In this document: piece after piece, positions 9,509 to 17,122 of the stretch | Numbering within the stretch: the stretch's first letter is position 1 | How the letters are laid out: each line of letters starts with the position of its first letter | Assembly: GCF_029813775.1 (NCBI RefSeq) | Contig: NZ_JARVKW010000060.1 | Location: 1 to 35,377 of the forward strand | DNA length: 35,377 bases | Origin: Streptomyces sp. DH24 | GTDB taxonomy: Bacteria; Actinomycetota; Actinomycetes; Streptomycetales; Streptomycetaceae | Direction of reading: 5' to 3' | The notes under the pieces: model-generated | The model's database searches: none | The model's input: the letters and a program-made list of their open reading frames with translations, nothing else | What the model was told of the DNA's origin: nothing | Position numbers and translations under genes: made by a program

Positions 9509-10209
9509 CGCGCCGGCTCCGCTCCCGGTGGCTCCAGCTTCACGCCCACGCCGCGCAGGGTGTGCAGATAGCGCGGGCGGGCGGCCGTCTCGCCCAGTTT
9601 CCGCCGCAGCCACGACAGATGGACGTCGATGGTCTGGTCGTCGCCGTAGGACTGCTGCCAGACCTCGGCGAGCAGTTCCTTGCGGGGGACGACGACGCCG
9701 GGCCGGCCGGCCAGGAAGGCGAGCAGGTCGAACTCGCGGCGGGTGAGGTCGAGCCGCGCACCGTCCAACTCGGCCTGGCGGCGCAGCGGGTCGACGGTGA
9801 GGCCTCCGACGCGCAGCACCGTCGAGGGCGGCGCGTCAAGGGCACCGGATCTGGCCCGCCGCAGCACCGCGGCCATCCGCGCGGACAGGTGCTCGACGGA
9901 GAACGGCTTGGTCAGGTAGTCGTCCGCCCCCGCGTTCAGCAGCCGGACGATCTCGCCCTCGTCGTCGCGCGCGGTGGCGACGATGACCGGCACGTCCGTG
10001 ATGCCGCGCAGCATCTTCAGCGCCTCGGAGCCGTCCAGGTCGGGCAGTCCGAGGTCCAGGATCACCACGTCGAAACGGAGATGGGCGACCTCGCGCAGCG
10101 CCTCCAGCGCCGTGCCGACACTGCGCACCGTGTGGGCGGCGTCGGTCAGGTGCCGGATGAGCGCCGAGCGTACGAACTGGTCGTCCTCGACCACGAGCAC
10201 ACTTGCCAT
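9505..10209 (-). CDS. OmpR-family response regulator
   Basis: This 234-residue regulator has a receiver domain (1-115) with acidic pocket D9/D10, phospho-acceptor D52 in LDLGLPD, and K101 in TKPF. An OmpR/PhoB winged-helix output domain follows (about 130-228, including LTRREFDLLAFLAGRPGVVV and RRKLGE). It is the partner of the adjacent kinase, with which it shares an ATGA overlap. No ribosome binding site precedes the ATG at 10209. Instead TACGGT ends 7 bases upstream, so the transcript may be leaderless. Targets are unknown; the neighbouring chitinase and the divergent exported protein are candidates only by position. Confidence 0.9.
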   Translation of the reverse strand: MASVLVVEDDQFVRSALIRHLTDAAHTVRSVGTALEALREVAHLRFDVVILDLGLPDLDGSEALKMLRGITDVPVIVATARDDEGEIVRLLNAGADDYLTKPFSVEHLSARMAAVLRRARSGALDAPPSTVLRVGGLTVDPLRRQAELDGARLDLTRREFDLLAFLAGRPGVVVPRKELLAEVWQQSYGDDQTIDVHLSWLRRKLGETAARPRYLHTLRGVGVKLEPPGAEPAR

Positions 10210-10216
10210 GGCCCGC

Positions 10217-10222
10217 ACCGTA
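10217..10222 (-). promoter_or_regulatory. Possible -10 element for a leaderless regulator mRNA
   Basis: Read on the minus strand, TACGGT matches the TANNNT pattern and ends 7 bases before the response regulator ATG, placing the transcription start at or next to the A of ATG. There is no ribosome binding site between them. No clear -35 was seen. Confidence 0.4.
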
Positions 10223-10341
10223 CGCCATGCGGAAGTGCCCGGTGCAGGCCTGTGGACAACTCCCCGCCCGCCGGGGAACGGCGGGAGAACGGCCTCGGAC
10301 GGGCGACACTCGTGGGGTGCGTGGGGCAGTATGGGCCCGCG

Positions 10342-10875
10342 ATGCGCAGAGGACTCGTTCACGTACTGGCTTGGTCGCTCGCCACGGGCGCGGCGGTCAC
10401 GCTGTCGTGGTGGGGCGTCCACACGGTGATGGCGGGCACGGCCTACGACCCGCCGCGCGCCCTGCCCATCACGGCGGCCGGCGCGAACGGGCGGGAGTCG
10501 GAGCCGCTCGCGTCGTCGACCCGGCGCCCGGCGCCGCCGCCGACGTCCGAGAGCCCGTCGCCGAAGCCCGCTGCGACCACCCCCGACGCGCCCGCCACCC
10601 CCACGCCGTCCCGCAGCGCGAGCCCGGACCCCGGCCCGTCGCCCACCACGTCGGGCCGGGTGCGCAGTTACGACACGGACGGCGGGCGCGCGGTGTTCGA
10701 CCTGGGTCCGGCGTCCGCGACACTCGTGTCGGCCACGCCGCGGACCGGCTGGTCGATGCAGGTGTGGAAGACGGAGAAGTGGATCCGCGTGGAGTTCACC
10801 GCGGGCGCGGACCGGGTGTCGGTGTTCTGCACGTGGCACGACGGGCCGCCCCGGGTGGAGATCGGCACCTACTAG
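10342..10875 (+). CDS. Small membrane-anchored or secreted protein of unknown function
   Basis: This 177-residue protein is not a family I recognise. It starts with a short basic segment and a hydrophobic helix (about 5-33) that is either a signal peptide or a membrane anchor. A Pro/Ser/Thr/Ala-rich region (about 55-110) follows, typical of a wall-spanning linker. A compact C-terminal domain (about 112-177) is rich in aromatic and charged residues (WSMQVWKTEKWIRVEF, VFCTWHDGPP). It is divergent from the response regulator gene, 132 bases away, so it may belong to that system's regulon. The start lacks a good ribosome binding site and is less certain than the frame. Confidence 0.75.
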   Translation: MRRGLVHVLAWSLATGAAVTLSWWGVHTVMAGTAYDPPRALPITAAGANGRESEPLASSTRRPAPPPTSESPSPKPAATTPDAPATPTPSRSASPDPGPSPTTSGRVRSYDTDGGRAVFDLGPASATLVSATPRTGWSMQVWKTEKWIRVEFTAGADRVSVFCTWHDGPPRVEIGTY

Positions 10876-10900
10876 GCCGGGGGCCGGACCGTGCCGCCGG

Positions 10901-11770
10901 TCAGTGGAAGACGGACGCCGGCGGGGCCGGTGACGCCACCGCCGTCGCGTCCGTCTCGGGCAGGGCGCCGCCGGTGAAGTCGGTCAGCGCCGTGCCGTGT
11001 TCGACCCGGCCGGGGTGCGGGTCGGAGGCGGCGCGGCGGGTCAGTTCGGCGAGCGGCAGCGGGTGGTCGGAGGCGGCCAGGACGGCGTTGCCGAACCGCT
11101 TGCCGCGCAGCACCGCCGCGTCGGCGACCAGCGCGAGTTCCGTGAACCGGGCGGCGGCGGTGGCGATCTGGCCGCGCAGGTGCGCGAGCGGCGGCCCGTC
11201 GGCGAGGTTGGCCGCGAAGACACCGCCCGGCCGCAGCGCCCTGCGGACCTCGTCGAGGAACTCCGCCGAGGTCAGGTGGGCCGGGGTGCGGGCGCCGCTG
11301 AAGACGTCGGCGATGACGAGGTCCGCCCAGCCGTCGGGCACCTTCGCGAGGCCCTCGCGGGCGTCCACCGACCGCACCCGGATGCGGGCGCCGGGGTCCA
11401 ACGGCAGCTCGCGTCGGACCAGTTGGACGAGGGTCGCGTCCCGCTCGACGACCTGCTGGGTGGAGCGGGGACGGGTGGCGGCGACGTAGCGGGCCAGGGT
11501 GAGGGCGCCGCCGCCGAGGTGCACGGCGTGCACGGGCTTGCCGGGCGGGGCGGCCAGGTCGATGACGTGGCCGAGGCGGCGCTGGTAGTCGAAGGAGAGG
11601 TGGCCCGGGTCGTCGAGGTCGACGTGCGACTGCGGGGCGCCGTCGATCAGGAGCGTCCAGGCCCGTGGCCGGTCCCGGTCGGGTATGAGCTGCGCGCAGC
11701 CGCCGTCGACGCTCTCCACGACGGTTTCGGCACCGGCCTGCCTGCGCCGGGTGCTCCTGGACTTTCCCAT
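10901..11770 (-). CDS. Spermidine-synthase-like protein
   Basis: This 289-residue soluble protein has the Rossmann fold of the spermidine synthase/aminopropyltransferase superfamily. The SAM-type glycine loop HLGGGALTLARY (about 84-95), acidic VVERD (about 107-111), VDAREG (about 135-140) and IADVFSG (about 153-159) all appear in order. A basic N-terminus precedes them. Many actinobacterial members of this group have no shown polyamine activity, so a general methyltransferase or aminopropyltransferase role is all I would claim. The ATG at 11770 follows GATAAT by 6 bases with no ribosome binding site, so translation may be leaderless. A GTG at 11800 would add ten residues. Confidence 0.8.
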   Translation of the reverse strand: MGKSRSTRRRQAGAETVVESVDGGCAQLIPDRDRPRAWTLLIDGAPQSHVDLDDPGHLSFDYQRRLGHVIDLAAPPGKPVHAVHLGGGALTLARYVAATRPRSTQQVVERDATLVQLVRRELPLDPGARIRVRSVDAREGLAKVPDGWADLVIADVFSGARTPAHLTSAEFLDEVRRALRPGGVFAANLADGPPLAHLRGQIATAAARFTELALVADAAVLRGKRFGNAVLAASDHPLPLAELTRRAASDPHPGRVEHGTALTDFTGGALPETDATAVASPAPPASVFH

Positions 11771-11969
11771 TGGGCCATTATCGGGTCCCGCCGAGGGCAC
11801 CGCCCGCCCAGGTCACGAGCAGCCGCCCCACGCCCCCGACGGCGGCCACCGGCATCGGCCGCCGACATCGGCCGCGGGACGCGCCAGTCGCAGGGCCACC
11901 CGAGCAGGGCGGAAAGGGGGGATACCGCCCGGACGGGCCACCGGCGAGCAGGCGCGCCGCCCGTCCGGT

Positions 11970-12449
11970 TCACCGGCAGCTGTCCGCCGCCTCGATCAGC
12001 CGGGCCGCCTCCCCCAGCGCCGCGCGCAGCATCGCCGGGTCCGTCGCCGGGTCGGCCTCGCCGGGTGGCAGCAGCCAGCCCGAGTCCGCCGCCGCGGGCG
12101 GTTCGGGGGCGGGGCTCAGGCCCCGGCCGTTGGTCTGGGTGCAGGTGCTGCCCGGCACGTCCCACGCCTCGGCCGTCCCGGACGGCACCAGGAAGCCCAG
12201 CGTGCCACCGCCGTCGTGCAGGACGGGGCCCACCGCGTCGGAGGCTGCGCGGCGCAGGATGTCGACCGCCTCCAGTCCCTGCCGGGCCGGCACGGTGACG
12301 ACGTCGCACGCGGCTCCCCCGGGCGGCGGTGCGCCGCCCCCGCCGGCCGGCGCGCGGCCCGCCGTCGTCGGCGTACTCGGCGCACTCGGCGCACTCGGCG
12401 CACTGGGCGTACCCGGTGTACAAGGAATGCTGTCCTGGAGCGTCTCCAT
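11970..12449 (-). CDS. Small primase-polymerase-N-like hypothetical protein
   Basis: This 159-residue protein has an N-terminal Ala/Pro/Ser/Thr-rich tail containing a Ser-Ala-Pro repeat. A domain follows with the pattern CDVVTVPARQGLEAVDIL, then GPVLHDGGGTLGFLVPSG, then GWLLPP. That pattern resembles the short Streptomyces proteins annotated as bifunctional DNA primase/polymerase, N-terminal, and matches in outline the gene at 20865-21467. No catalytic Asp-x-Asp motif was seen, so primase activity should not be assumed. The ATG at 12449 was chosen because GGAGG lies 5 bases upstream; GTG 12464 is possible. It is divergent from the TPR regulator gene. Confidence 0.7.
   Translation of the reverse strand: METLQDSIPCTPGTPSAPSAPSAPSTPTTAGRAPAGGGGAPPPGGAACDVVTVPARQGLEAVDILRRAASDAVGPVLHDGGGTLGFLVPSGTAEAWDVPGSTCTQTNGRGLSPAPEPPAAADSGWLLPPGEADPATDPAMLRAALGEAARLIEAADSCR
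12368..12412. repeat. Five 9-bp tandem units in a coding region
   Basis: Five head-to-tail 9-base units run from 12368 to 12412: TCGGCGTAC, three TCGGCGCAC, and TGGGCGTAC. On the minus strand they encode Ser-Ala-Pro/Ser-Thr-Pro triplets near the N-terminus of the small protein at 11970-12449, so copy-number change keeps the frame. Confidence 0.85.
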
Positions 12450-12744
12450 CCCGGCCTCCACCACGGAACCCCTGCTTGGACGAGCTACCGGGAATCACGG
12501 GCTCCCGGTCCAGGAGGTTCAACGCGCCGGAACGTCAACGGCTACGGCACTTGTCAGCCGGAAAGGATGGCAGTTCATGGCGGATCGCGGATGAGATATC
12601 CGGTTTGTGGCCAAACCCGGTGTGACGGCTCCGGCGCAGCCGGTACGTTCTTGCCCGCCGGGAACAGGGCATCACGCAGCGACCATGCGGACAAGTTGCC
12701 CCGCGTCCGGCATGGTTCGACGGTTCGCACGGGAGGACCCGGCC

Positions 12745-14196
12745 ATGGCGTCGTCAACGGTGACCTCATCGGGGCCGGACCGGCCGGAACGGCCGCAGCC
12801 GAACCTCGTCTTCCGGCAGTTGCGCGGACAGCGCTCGCCGGCCGAGTTCGCCGCGGCGGTGCGCCGGGCCGCCCGCGAGATCGGCGAGCGGGTCAGCTGT
12901 GACGCGCGCTACATCGGCAGGGTCGAGGCGGGCGAGATCCGGTGCCCCAACTACGCGTACGAACGGGTGTTCCTGCACATGTTCCCCGGTCGCACGCTCA
13001 CCGACCTGGGCTTCGCGCCCCGCTCGTCCGTACGCGGACGCCGGGCGCACGCGGCCGGGGACGACGCGCCCACGTCGCACGCCGCGGACCCGGCGGACGC
13101 CACGAGTGAGACGCGCGGGGCGCACCAGCCGTACGAGACGCCGGACCAGACCACGACGTACGACAACTACGAGGAGAGCGACGTGCTGCGTCGCGCATTC
13201 ATGACCGGCTCAGGCGCCACCGTGGCCGCCGCCACCCTGGGCCCCTTGGCCCTCTCCCCGGCCGCCTCGGCGGCCCAGCGCCCGGTGCGCCGCGCCGGGA
13301 CGAGCGAGGTGGGCGCCCTGGAGGAGACCGTCCGCAGGATCCGGCTGCTCGACGACCGGCACGGCGCCGACGGCCTCTACCGGCGCGCGGCTGCCCCGCT
13401 GCGCGCCGCGTACGGGCTGCTCGACGCCGCGGCGACGCGGCGGGCGACGGCGGACCGGCTGTACTCGGGCGCCGGCGAACTGGCCATCTCCGTGGGCTGG
13501 CTGGCCCACGACTCGGGACGCTTCGACGACGCCCGCTCGCACTACGCGGAGGCTCTGGCGACCGCCCGGACGAACGGCGACGAGGCGCTGGAGGCGCACG
13601 CCTTCTGCAACGCGGCGTTCCTCGCGCGGGACGCCGGGCGGCCCCGTGAGGCGGTGCGGGCGGCGCAGGCCGCGCAGCGGGCCGCCCGGCCGCTCGGCTC
13701 CGCCCGGCTGATGTCGCTGCTCGCGCTGCGCGAGGCGGGCGGCTGGGCGGGACTCGCCGACCGCGTCGCCTGCGAGCAGGCCCTGACCCGCGCCAAGGCC
13801 CTCTTCGACCGGGGCCCCTCGGACGCCGACCCGGAGTGGATGAGCTTCTACAACGCGGCCGAACTGGAGGGCCTGGAAGCGCAGTGCTGGTCCACGCTGG
13901 GCGACTGGCCGCGGGCGGCCCGGCACGCGCGGCGCGCCGCCGAGTTGCAGGACCCGCACTTCACGCGGAACACGGCGCTGTACACGGCGGAGCTGGCGGA
14001 CGACCTGGCGCGGGGCGGACGGCCGGACGAGGCCGCGGTCGCGGGGATGCGGGTGCTGGACCTGCTGGGCGAGGTGCAGTCCTCGCGCGTGCAGACGATG
14101 CTGGCCGGGACGGCCCGCGTCCTGCTGCCGCACCGGCGGGCGTACGGGGTCTCGGCGTTCCTGGACCGCCACGCGGAGCTGCCCCGGCCCGCCTGA
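12745..14196 (+). CDS. TPR-containing transcriptional regulator (NsdA-like)
   Basis: This 483-residue protein has an N-terminal degenerate Xre-type helix-turn-helix region (about 18-95, with AREIGERVSCDARYIGRVEAGEIRCP). A spacer and a Tat-like hydrophobic segment follow (RRAFMTGSGATVAAATLG, about 151-168), then an alpha-helical TPR-type array (about 190-475). Streptomyces encodes many such regulators, among them NsdA, a repressor of differentiation and antibiotics; this one has that architecture, but I cannot say it is that gene. The ATG at 12745 has GGGAGG at good spacing, which decides against an earlier in-frame start. The hydrophobic stretch is usual in this group and is probably not an export signal. 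Confidence 0.82.
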   Translation: MASSTVTSSGPDRPERPQPNLVFRQLRGQRSPAEFAAAVRRAAREIGERVSCDARYIGRVEAGEIRCPNYAYERVFLHMFPGRTLTDLGFAPRSSVRGRRAHAAGDDAPTSHAADPADATSETRGAHQPYETPDQTTTYDNYEESDVLRRAFMTGSGATVAAATLGPLALSPAASAAQRPVRRAGTSEVGALEETVRRIRLLDDRHGADGLYRRAAAPLRAAYGLLDAAATRRATADRLYSGAGELAISVGWLAHDSGRFDDARSHYAEALATARTNGDEALEAHAFCNAAFLARDAGRPREAVRAAQAAQRAARPLGSARLMSLLALREAGGWAGLADRVACEQALTRAKALFDRGPSDADPEWMSFYNAAELEGLEAQCWSTLGDWPRAARHARRAAELQDPHFTRNTALYTAELADDLARGGRPDEAAVAGMRVLDLLGEVQSSRVQTMLAGTARVLLPHRRAYGVSAFLDRHAELPRPA

Positions 14197-14205
14197 CGCG
14201 GCCTG

Positions 14206-14233
14206 GCCGGTGCCCCGCGCGCGGGGCACCGGC
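14206..14233. terminator. Perfect 28-base palindrome, bidirectional terminator
   Basis: GCCGGTGCCCCGC (14206-14218) and GCGGGGCACCGGC (14221-14233) are perfect complements around a central GC. The palindrome fills the gap between two convergent genes, and its last base is the final base of the phosphatase stop codon. Confidence 0.75.
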
Positions 14234-14826
14234 TACGACAGGTGGCCCACGTCGTTCCACGACTCGATCGCCGGTTCGCCGTACGCCCAGCCCAGCACGG
14301 ACAGGGACGTCGGGTTCAGGCGGATGCGGGACGCGAAGTCGATCGGCAGCCCGAGCCAGCGGGCGCCGATCGAGCGCAGGATGTGGCCGTGCGCGAAGAC
14401 CAGGACGTCGCGGTCGGCGGAGCGGGCCCAGGCGACGACCTCGTCCGCGCGGGCCGTCACCTCGGCGAGGGTCTCGCCCTCGGGGACGCCGTCGCGCCAG
14501 ATGAGCCAGCCGGGCCGGACGGCCTGGATGTCGGCGGGGGTCATGCCCTCGTAGGCGCCGTAGTCCCACTCCATGAGGGTGTCCCAGGTCTCGGCGCGGT
14601 CGCCGAACCCGGCGAGTTCGCACGTCTCACGCGCGCGTGCCAGCGGGCTGGTGCGCACCTCCACGCCGGGCAGCCCGCCGAGCGGCGCCCGGTGCAGGCG
14701 CTCGCCGAGCAGTTTCGCGCCCTGCCGTCCCTCGTCGAGGAGCGGCACATCGGTCCTGCCGGTGTGCTTGCCGGACAGCGACCACGCCGTCTGTCCGTGC
14801 CGGGCCAGCAGGATGCGCGGTGCCAT
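14233..14826 (-). CDS. Histidine phosphatase (phosphoglycerate-mutase-like)
   Basis: This 197-residue cytoplasmic protein is a branch 1 histidine phosphatase. It has the phospho-histidine motif ARHGQT (residues 8-13), the arginine in TSPLARARET (about 59-68), the acidic MEWDYGAYEG (about 85-94) and the second histidine in VFAHGHILR (about 142-150). All parts of the fold are present at the usual length, so it should be active. GMTPADIQAVRPGW resembles annotated acid phosphatases or mutase-like enzymes; the substrate cannot be read. The ATG at 14826 is preceded by GAAAGG. It is convergent with the TPR regulator gene. Confidence 0.88.
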   Translation of the reverse strand: MAPRILLARHGQTAWSLSGKHTGRTDVPLLDEGRQGAKLLGERLHRAPLGGLPGVEVRTSPLARARETCELAGFGDRAETWDTLMEWDYGAYEGMTPADIQAVRPGWLIWRDGVPEGETLAEVTARADEVVAWARSADRDVLVFAHGHILRSIGARWLGLPIDFASRIRLNPTSLSVLGWAYGEPAIESWNDVGHLS

Positions 14827-15015
14827 GGGGGGCCTTTCAGGTGAACTTCAGCGCTACCCCTCCATCATCGCTCACGTGTTCCGGGGGCAACCCGGCGGGC
14901 GATCTCTGCGTCTATCAGGGCCGGGGACCGTCCGGCGAGGGCGTCTGTGAACACCGTAAAGTGGCACGGCCGCCCACCGGGCGCCGCGCGAGAAGTGAAG
15001 GGGGAGGGCGATCGG

Positions 15016-16029
15016 ATGCCGCACACCGAGACACCGGGTACCGAGACGGTCCCGGCGGCCCGGCTGCGTTGGTGGTCCGAGCTTCCGTTGATCCTCCTGG
15101 TGTACGCCTGCTATTCGGCGGGCCGGCTGCTCGCCCGGGGCGACGTCGGCACGGCCGTCGAGCACGGCCTGGCGATCCTGCGCATCGAGAAGGCGCTGTA
15201 CCTGAACGCCGAGCACCCGCTCAACCGCCTCTTCACCCGCGAGCCCTGGGTGGGCGTGCCGGCGGACTTCTGGTACGCGTCGCTGCACTATCTGGTCACG
15301 CCCGCGCTCCTGGTGTGGGTCTTCCGGTCCCGCAGGGTGCACTACCGGGCCGCGCGCACCTGGCTGATGACGTCGACGTTCATCGGCCTGATCGGCTTCA
15401 CGCTGCTGCCGACCTGCCCGCCCCGGCTGCTGTCCGCCGGACACGGCTTCGTCGACACGATGGCCCAGTACAGCTCGTACGGCTGGTGGGCCGGGGAAGC
15501 GAGCGCGCCGCGCGGACTCGGCGGGATGACGAACCAGTACGCGGCGATGCCGAGCCTGCACGTGGGCTGGTCGCTGTGGTGCGGCGTGATCCTGTGGCGT
15601 TACGGCCGCACGCCGACCGCGAAGGTGTGCGCCGTCGCCTACCCGCTGGTGACGACGATCGTGGTGATGGGCACCGCGAACCACTACTTCCTGGACGCGG
15701 TCGCGGGCGCCGCCGTCATGGGCGTCGGCCTGCTGCTGGCGCCGGTCGTGATGCGCACCGCCGACCGGGCCAGGGCGCGGCTGCTGCCGGGTTCCGCACC
15801 GGTCTCCGCCGCCCTCGCCCCGGAGGCCCCGGACTCCGGGTCCCCGGCCCTCGCGGACAGGGTCGCGGTGGGCTCCGTGCCCGCGGGTGCGCCGAATGTC
15901 AGTGACGGATGCCAGACTTCCGCGGGTGAGCGATTTCCACGGCAGCGCGAGTCACGGACCGGATCCGGAGCCGAGCCCGGTGCCTCGCCCCAGGACGCGG
16001 GGGACGAGGCTGCGGCACCGGCTCGCTGA
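15016..16029 (+). CDS. PAP2-type (inositolphosphotransferase-like) membrane phosphatase
   Basis: This 337-residue protein has about six membrane helices between residues 20 and 250. Its active-site motifs are AMPSLHVGWS and TANHYFLDAVAG, as in the Aur1/Ipt1-like branch of the PAP2 superfamily. It probably transfers or removes phosphate on a lipid at the membrane surface. The ATG at 15016 was chosen for the GGGGAGGG site upstream. The C-terminal 80 residues are hydrophilic and disordered-looking. The last 134 bases overlap the next gene in another frame, with GC at third positions clearly lower after 15900. The true end may therefore be nearer 15905, if the sequence contains a one-base error or shift there. 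Confidence 0.83.
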   Translation: MPHTETPGTETVPAARLRWWSELPLILLVYACYSAGRLLARGDVGTAVEHGLAILRIEKALYLNAEHPLNRLFTREPWVGVPADFWYASLHYLVTPALLVWVFRSRRVHYRAARTWLMTSTFIGLIGFTLLPTCPPRLLSAGHGFVDTMAQYSSYGWWAGEASAPRGLGGMTNQYAAMPSLHVGWSLWCGVILWRYGRTPTAKVCAVAYPLVTTIVVMGTANHYFLDAVAGAAVMGVGLLLAPVVMRTADRARARLLPGSAPVSAALAPEAPDSGSPALADRVAVGSVPAGAPNVSDGCQTSAGERFPRQRESRTGSGAEPGASPQDAGDEAAAPAR

Positions 16030-17122
16030 GCTGCGCGGTCCGGACGTCCCGGCCAAGGCGCTGGACGCGCGGGCCCTGGCCGCCCTCGCCGCCCACCCGG
16101 GCTGCAGACGGCGCGCGATCCTCGACGGCGCCGGGGTGGACAAGGCCGCGCTGGCGACCGCGCTGGGCTCGCCGTCGGCCTTCGGACAGTCGCAGTTCGC
16201 GCTCGTCCGGGGCAACGCGTTCGAGGCGAAGGTCAAGGCGGACGGCGGCACGGAGCTGCTGCGGCTCGTGCACGAGAAGCTCGACCCGACGGCCGAGCCG
16301 CCCGCCGCCGCGCAGGTGCCCGACCTGACCGCGGCGGGCCCCGAGGGCCGCGCGGCGCGCACGGCGCTGGCGCTGCGCGAGGCCACCGGGACGCCGGGCG
16401 CCTGGACGCTGCTCGACCACCCGATGCTCGCGCTCGACGTGGCCGGCTCCCCCGCGTTCCTTGAGCCGGACGCGGTGGTCGTGCATCCGGACGGCGGCTG
16501 GACGGTCGTGGAGATCAAGTCGGTCCCGATGCTGGACGGCTCGGCGGACGCGTCGAAGGTGGGCGCGGCGGCCCGGCAGGCCGCGGTGTACGTGCTGGCG
16601 CTGGAGGAGGTCGCCGCGCGCCTGGACCCGGCGCCCGAGGTGCGGCACCGGATCCTGCTGGTCTGCCCGAAGGACTTCTCCAACCTGCCGACGGCGTCCG
16701 CGGTCGACGTGCGCAAGCAGCGCGCGGTGACCCGCCGCCAGCTGGCCCGCCTCACCCGCATCGAGGACATCGCCCGGACGCTGCCCGAGGGCACCTGCTT
16801 CTCCCCCGAGTTGCCCGCCGACCGGCTCACCGAGGCCGTGGAGTCGGTCCCGGCGACGTACGCGCCCGAGTGCCTGTCCGCGTGCGAGCTGGCCTTCCAC
16901 TGCCGCGCGCGGTCCCGCGCAGAGGGTGCGGTGACGTCGCTGGGGCGGCCGGTGCGCGCCGAGCTGGGCGGCCTGAGCACGGTCGGGGACGTCCTGGCGG
17001 CGGCCCGCGGCGAGACCGGCGACCCGGACGATCCGGCGGTGGCGGCGCTGCGCCGGGCGGCGCGGCTGCGGGCCGAGGCCCTCGGTGCCGTGGCGGACCG
17101 GGAGGTGTCCGCGTGTCGCTGA
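15896..17122 (+). CDS. RecB/Cas4-type nuclease with probable iron-sulfur cluster
   Basis: This 408-residue protein shows every PD-(D/E)XK motif of the RecB/Cas4/Dna2 family: RGNAFE (E110), EPDAVV (D192), VVEIKS (E206, K208) and QAAVY (Q228, Y232). Four cysteines match the iron-sulfur pattern of Cas4, AddB and Dna2: C70 far upstream and C326, C330, C336 after the nuclease core. I infer a DNA nuclease acting on ends or flaps with the helicase two genes on; GTG 17113 of the next gene lies inside it, 10 bases before its stop. The start is uncertain: ATG 15896 is used, GTG 15902 or 15926 are possible, and none has a ribosome binding site. Whether it serves repair or defence is unknown. Confidence 0.8.
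   Translation: MSVTDARLPRVSDFHGSASHGPDPEPSPVPRPRTRGTRLRHRLAELRGPDVPAKALDARALAALAAHPGCRRRAILDGAGVDKAALATALGSPSAFGQSQFALVRGNAFEAKVKADGGTELLRLVHEKLDPTAEPPAAAQVPDLTAAGPEGRAARTALALREATGTPGAWTLLDHPMLALDVAGSPAFLEPDAVVVHPDGGWTVVEIKSVPMLDGSADASKVGAAARQAAVYVLALEEVAARLDPAPEVRHRILLVCPKDFSNLPTASAVDVRKQRAVTRRQLARLTRIEDIARTLPEGTCFSPELPADRLTEAVESVPATYAPECLSACELAFHCRARSRAEGAVTSLGRPVRAELGGLSTVGDVLAAARGETGDPDDPAVAALRRAARLRAEALGAVADREVSACR

Noticed and set aside
12368..12412. Tandem 9-bp repeats as a possible CRISPR-like array
   Set aside because: The units abut with no spacers, are very short and are in frame in a coding sequence.
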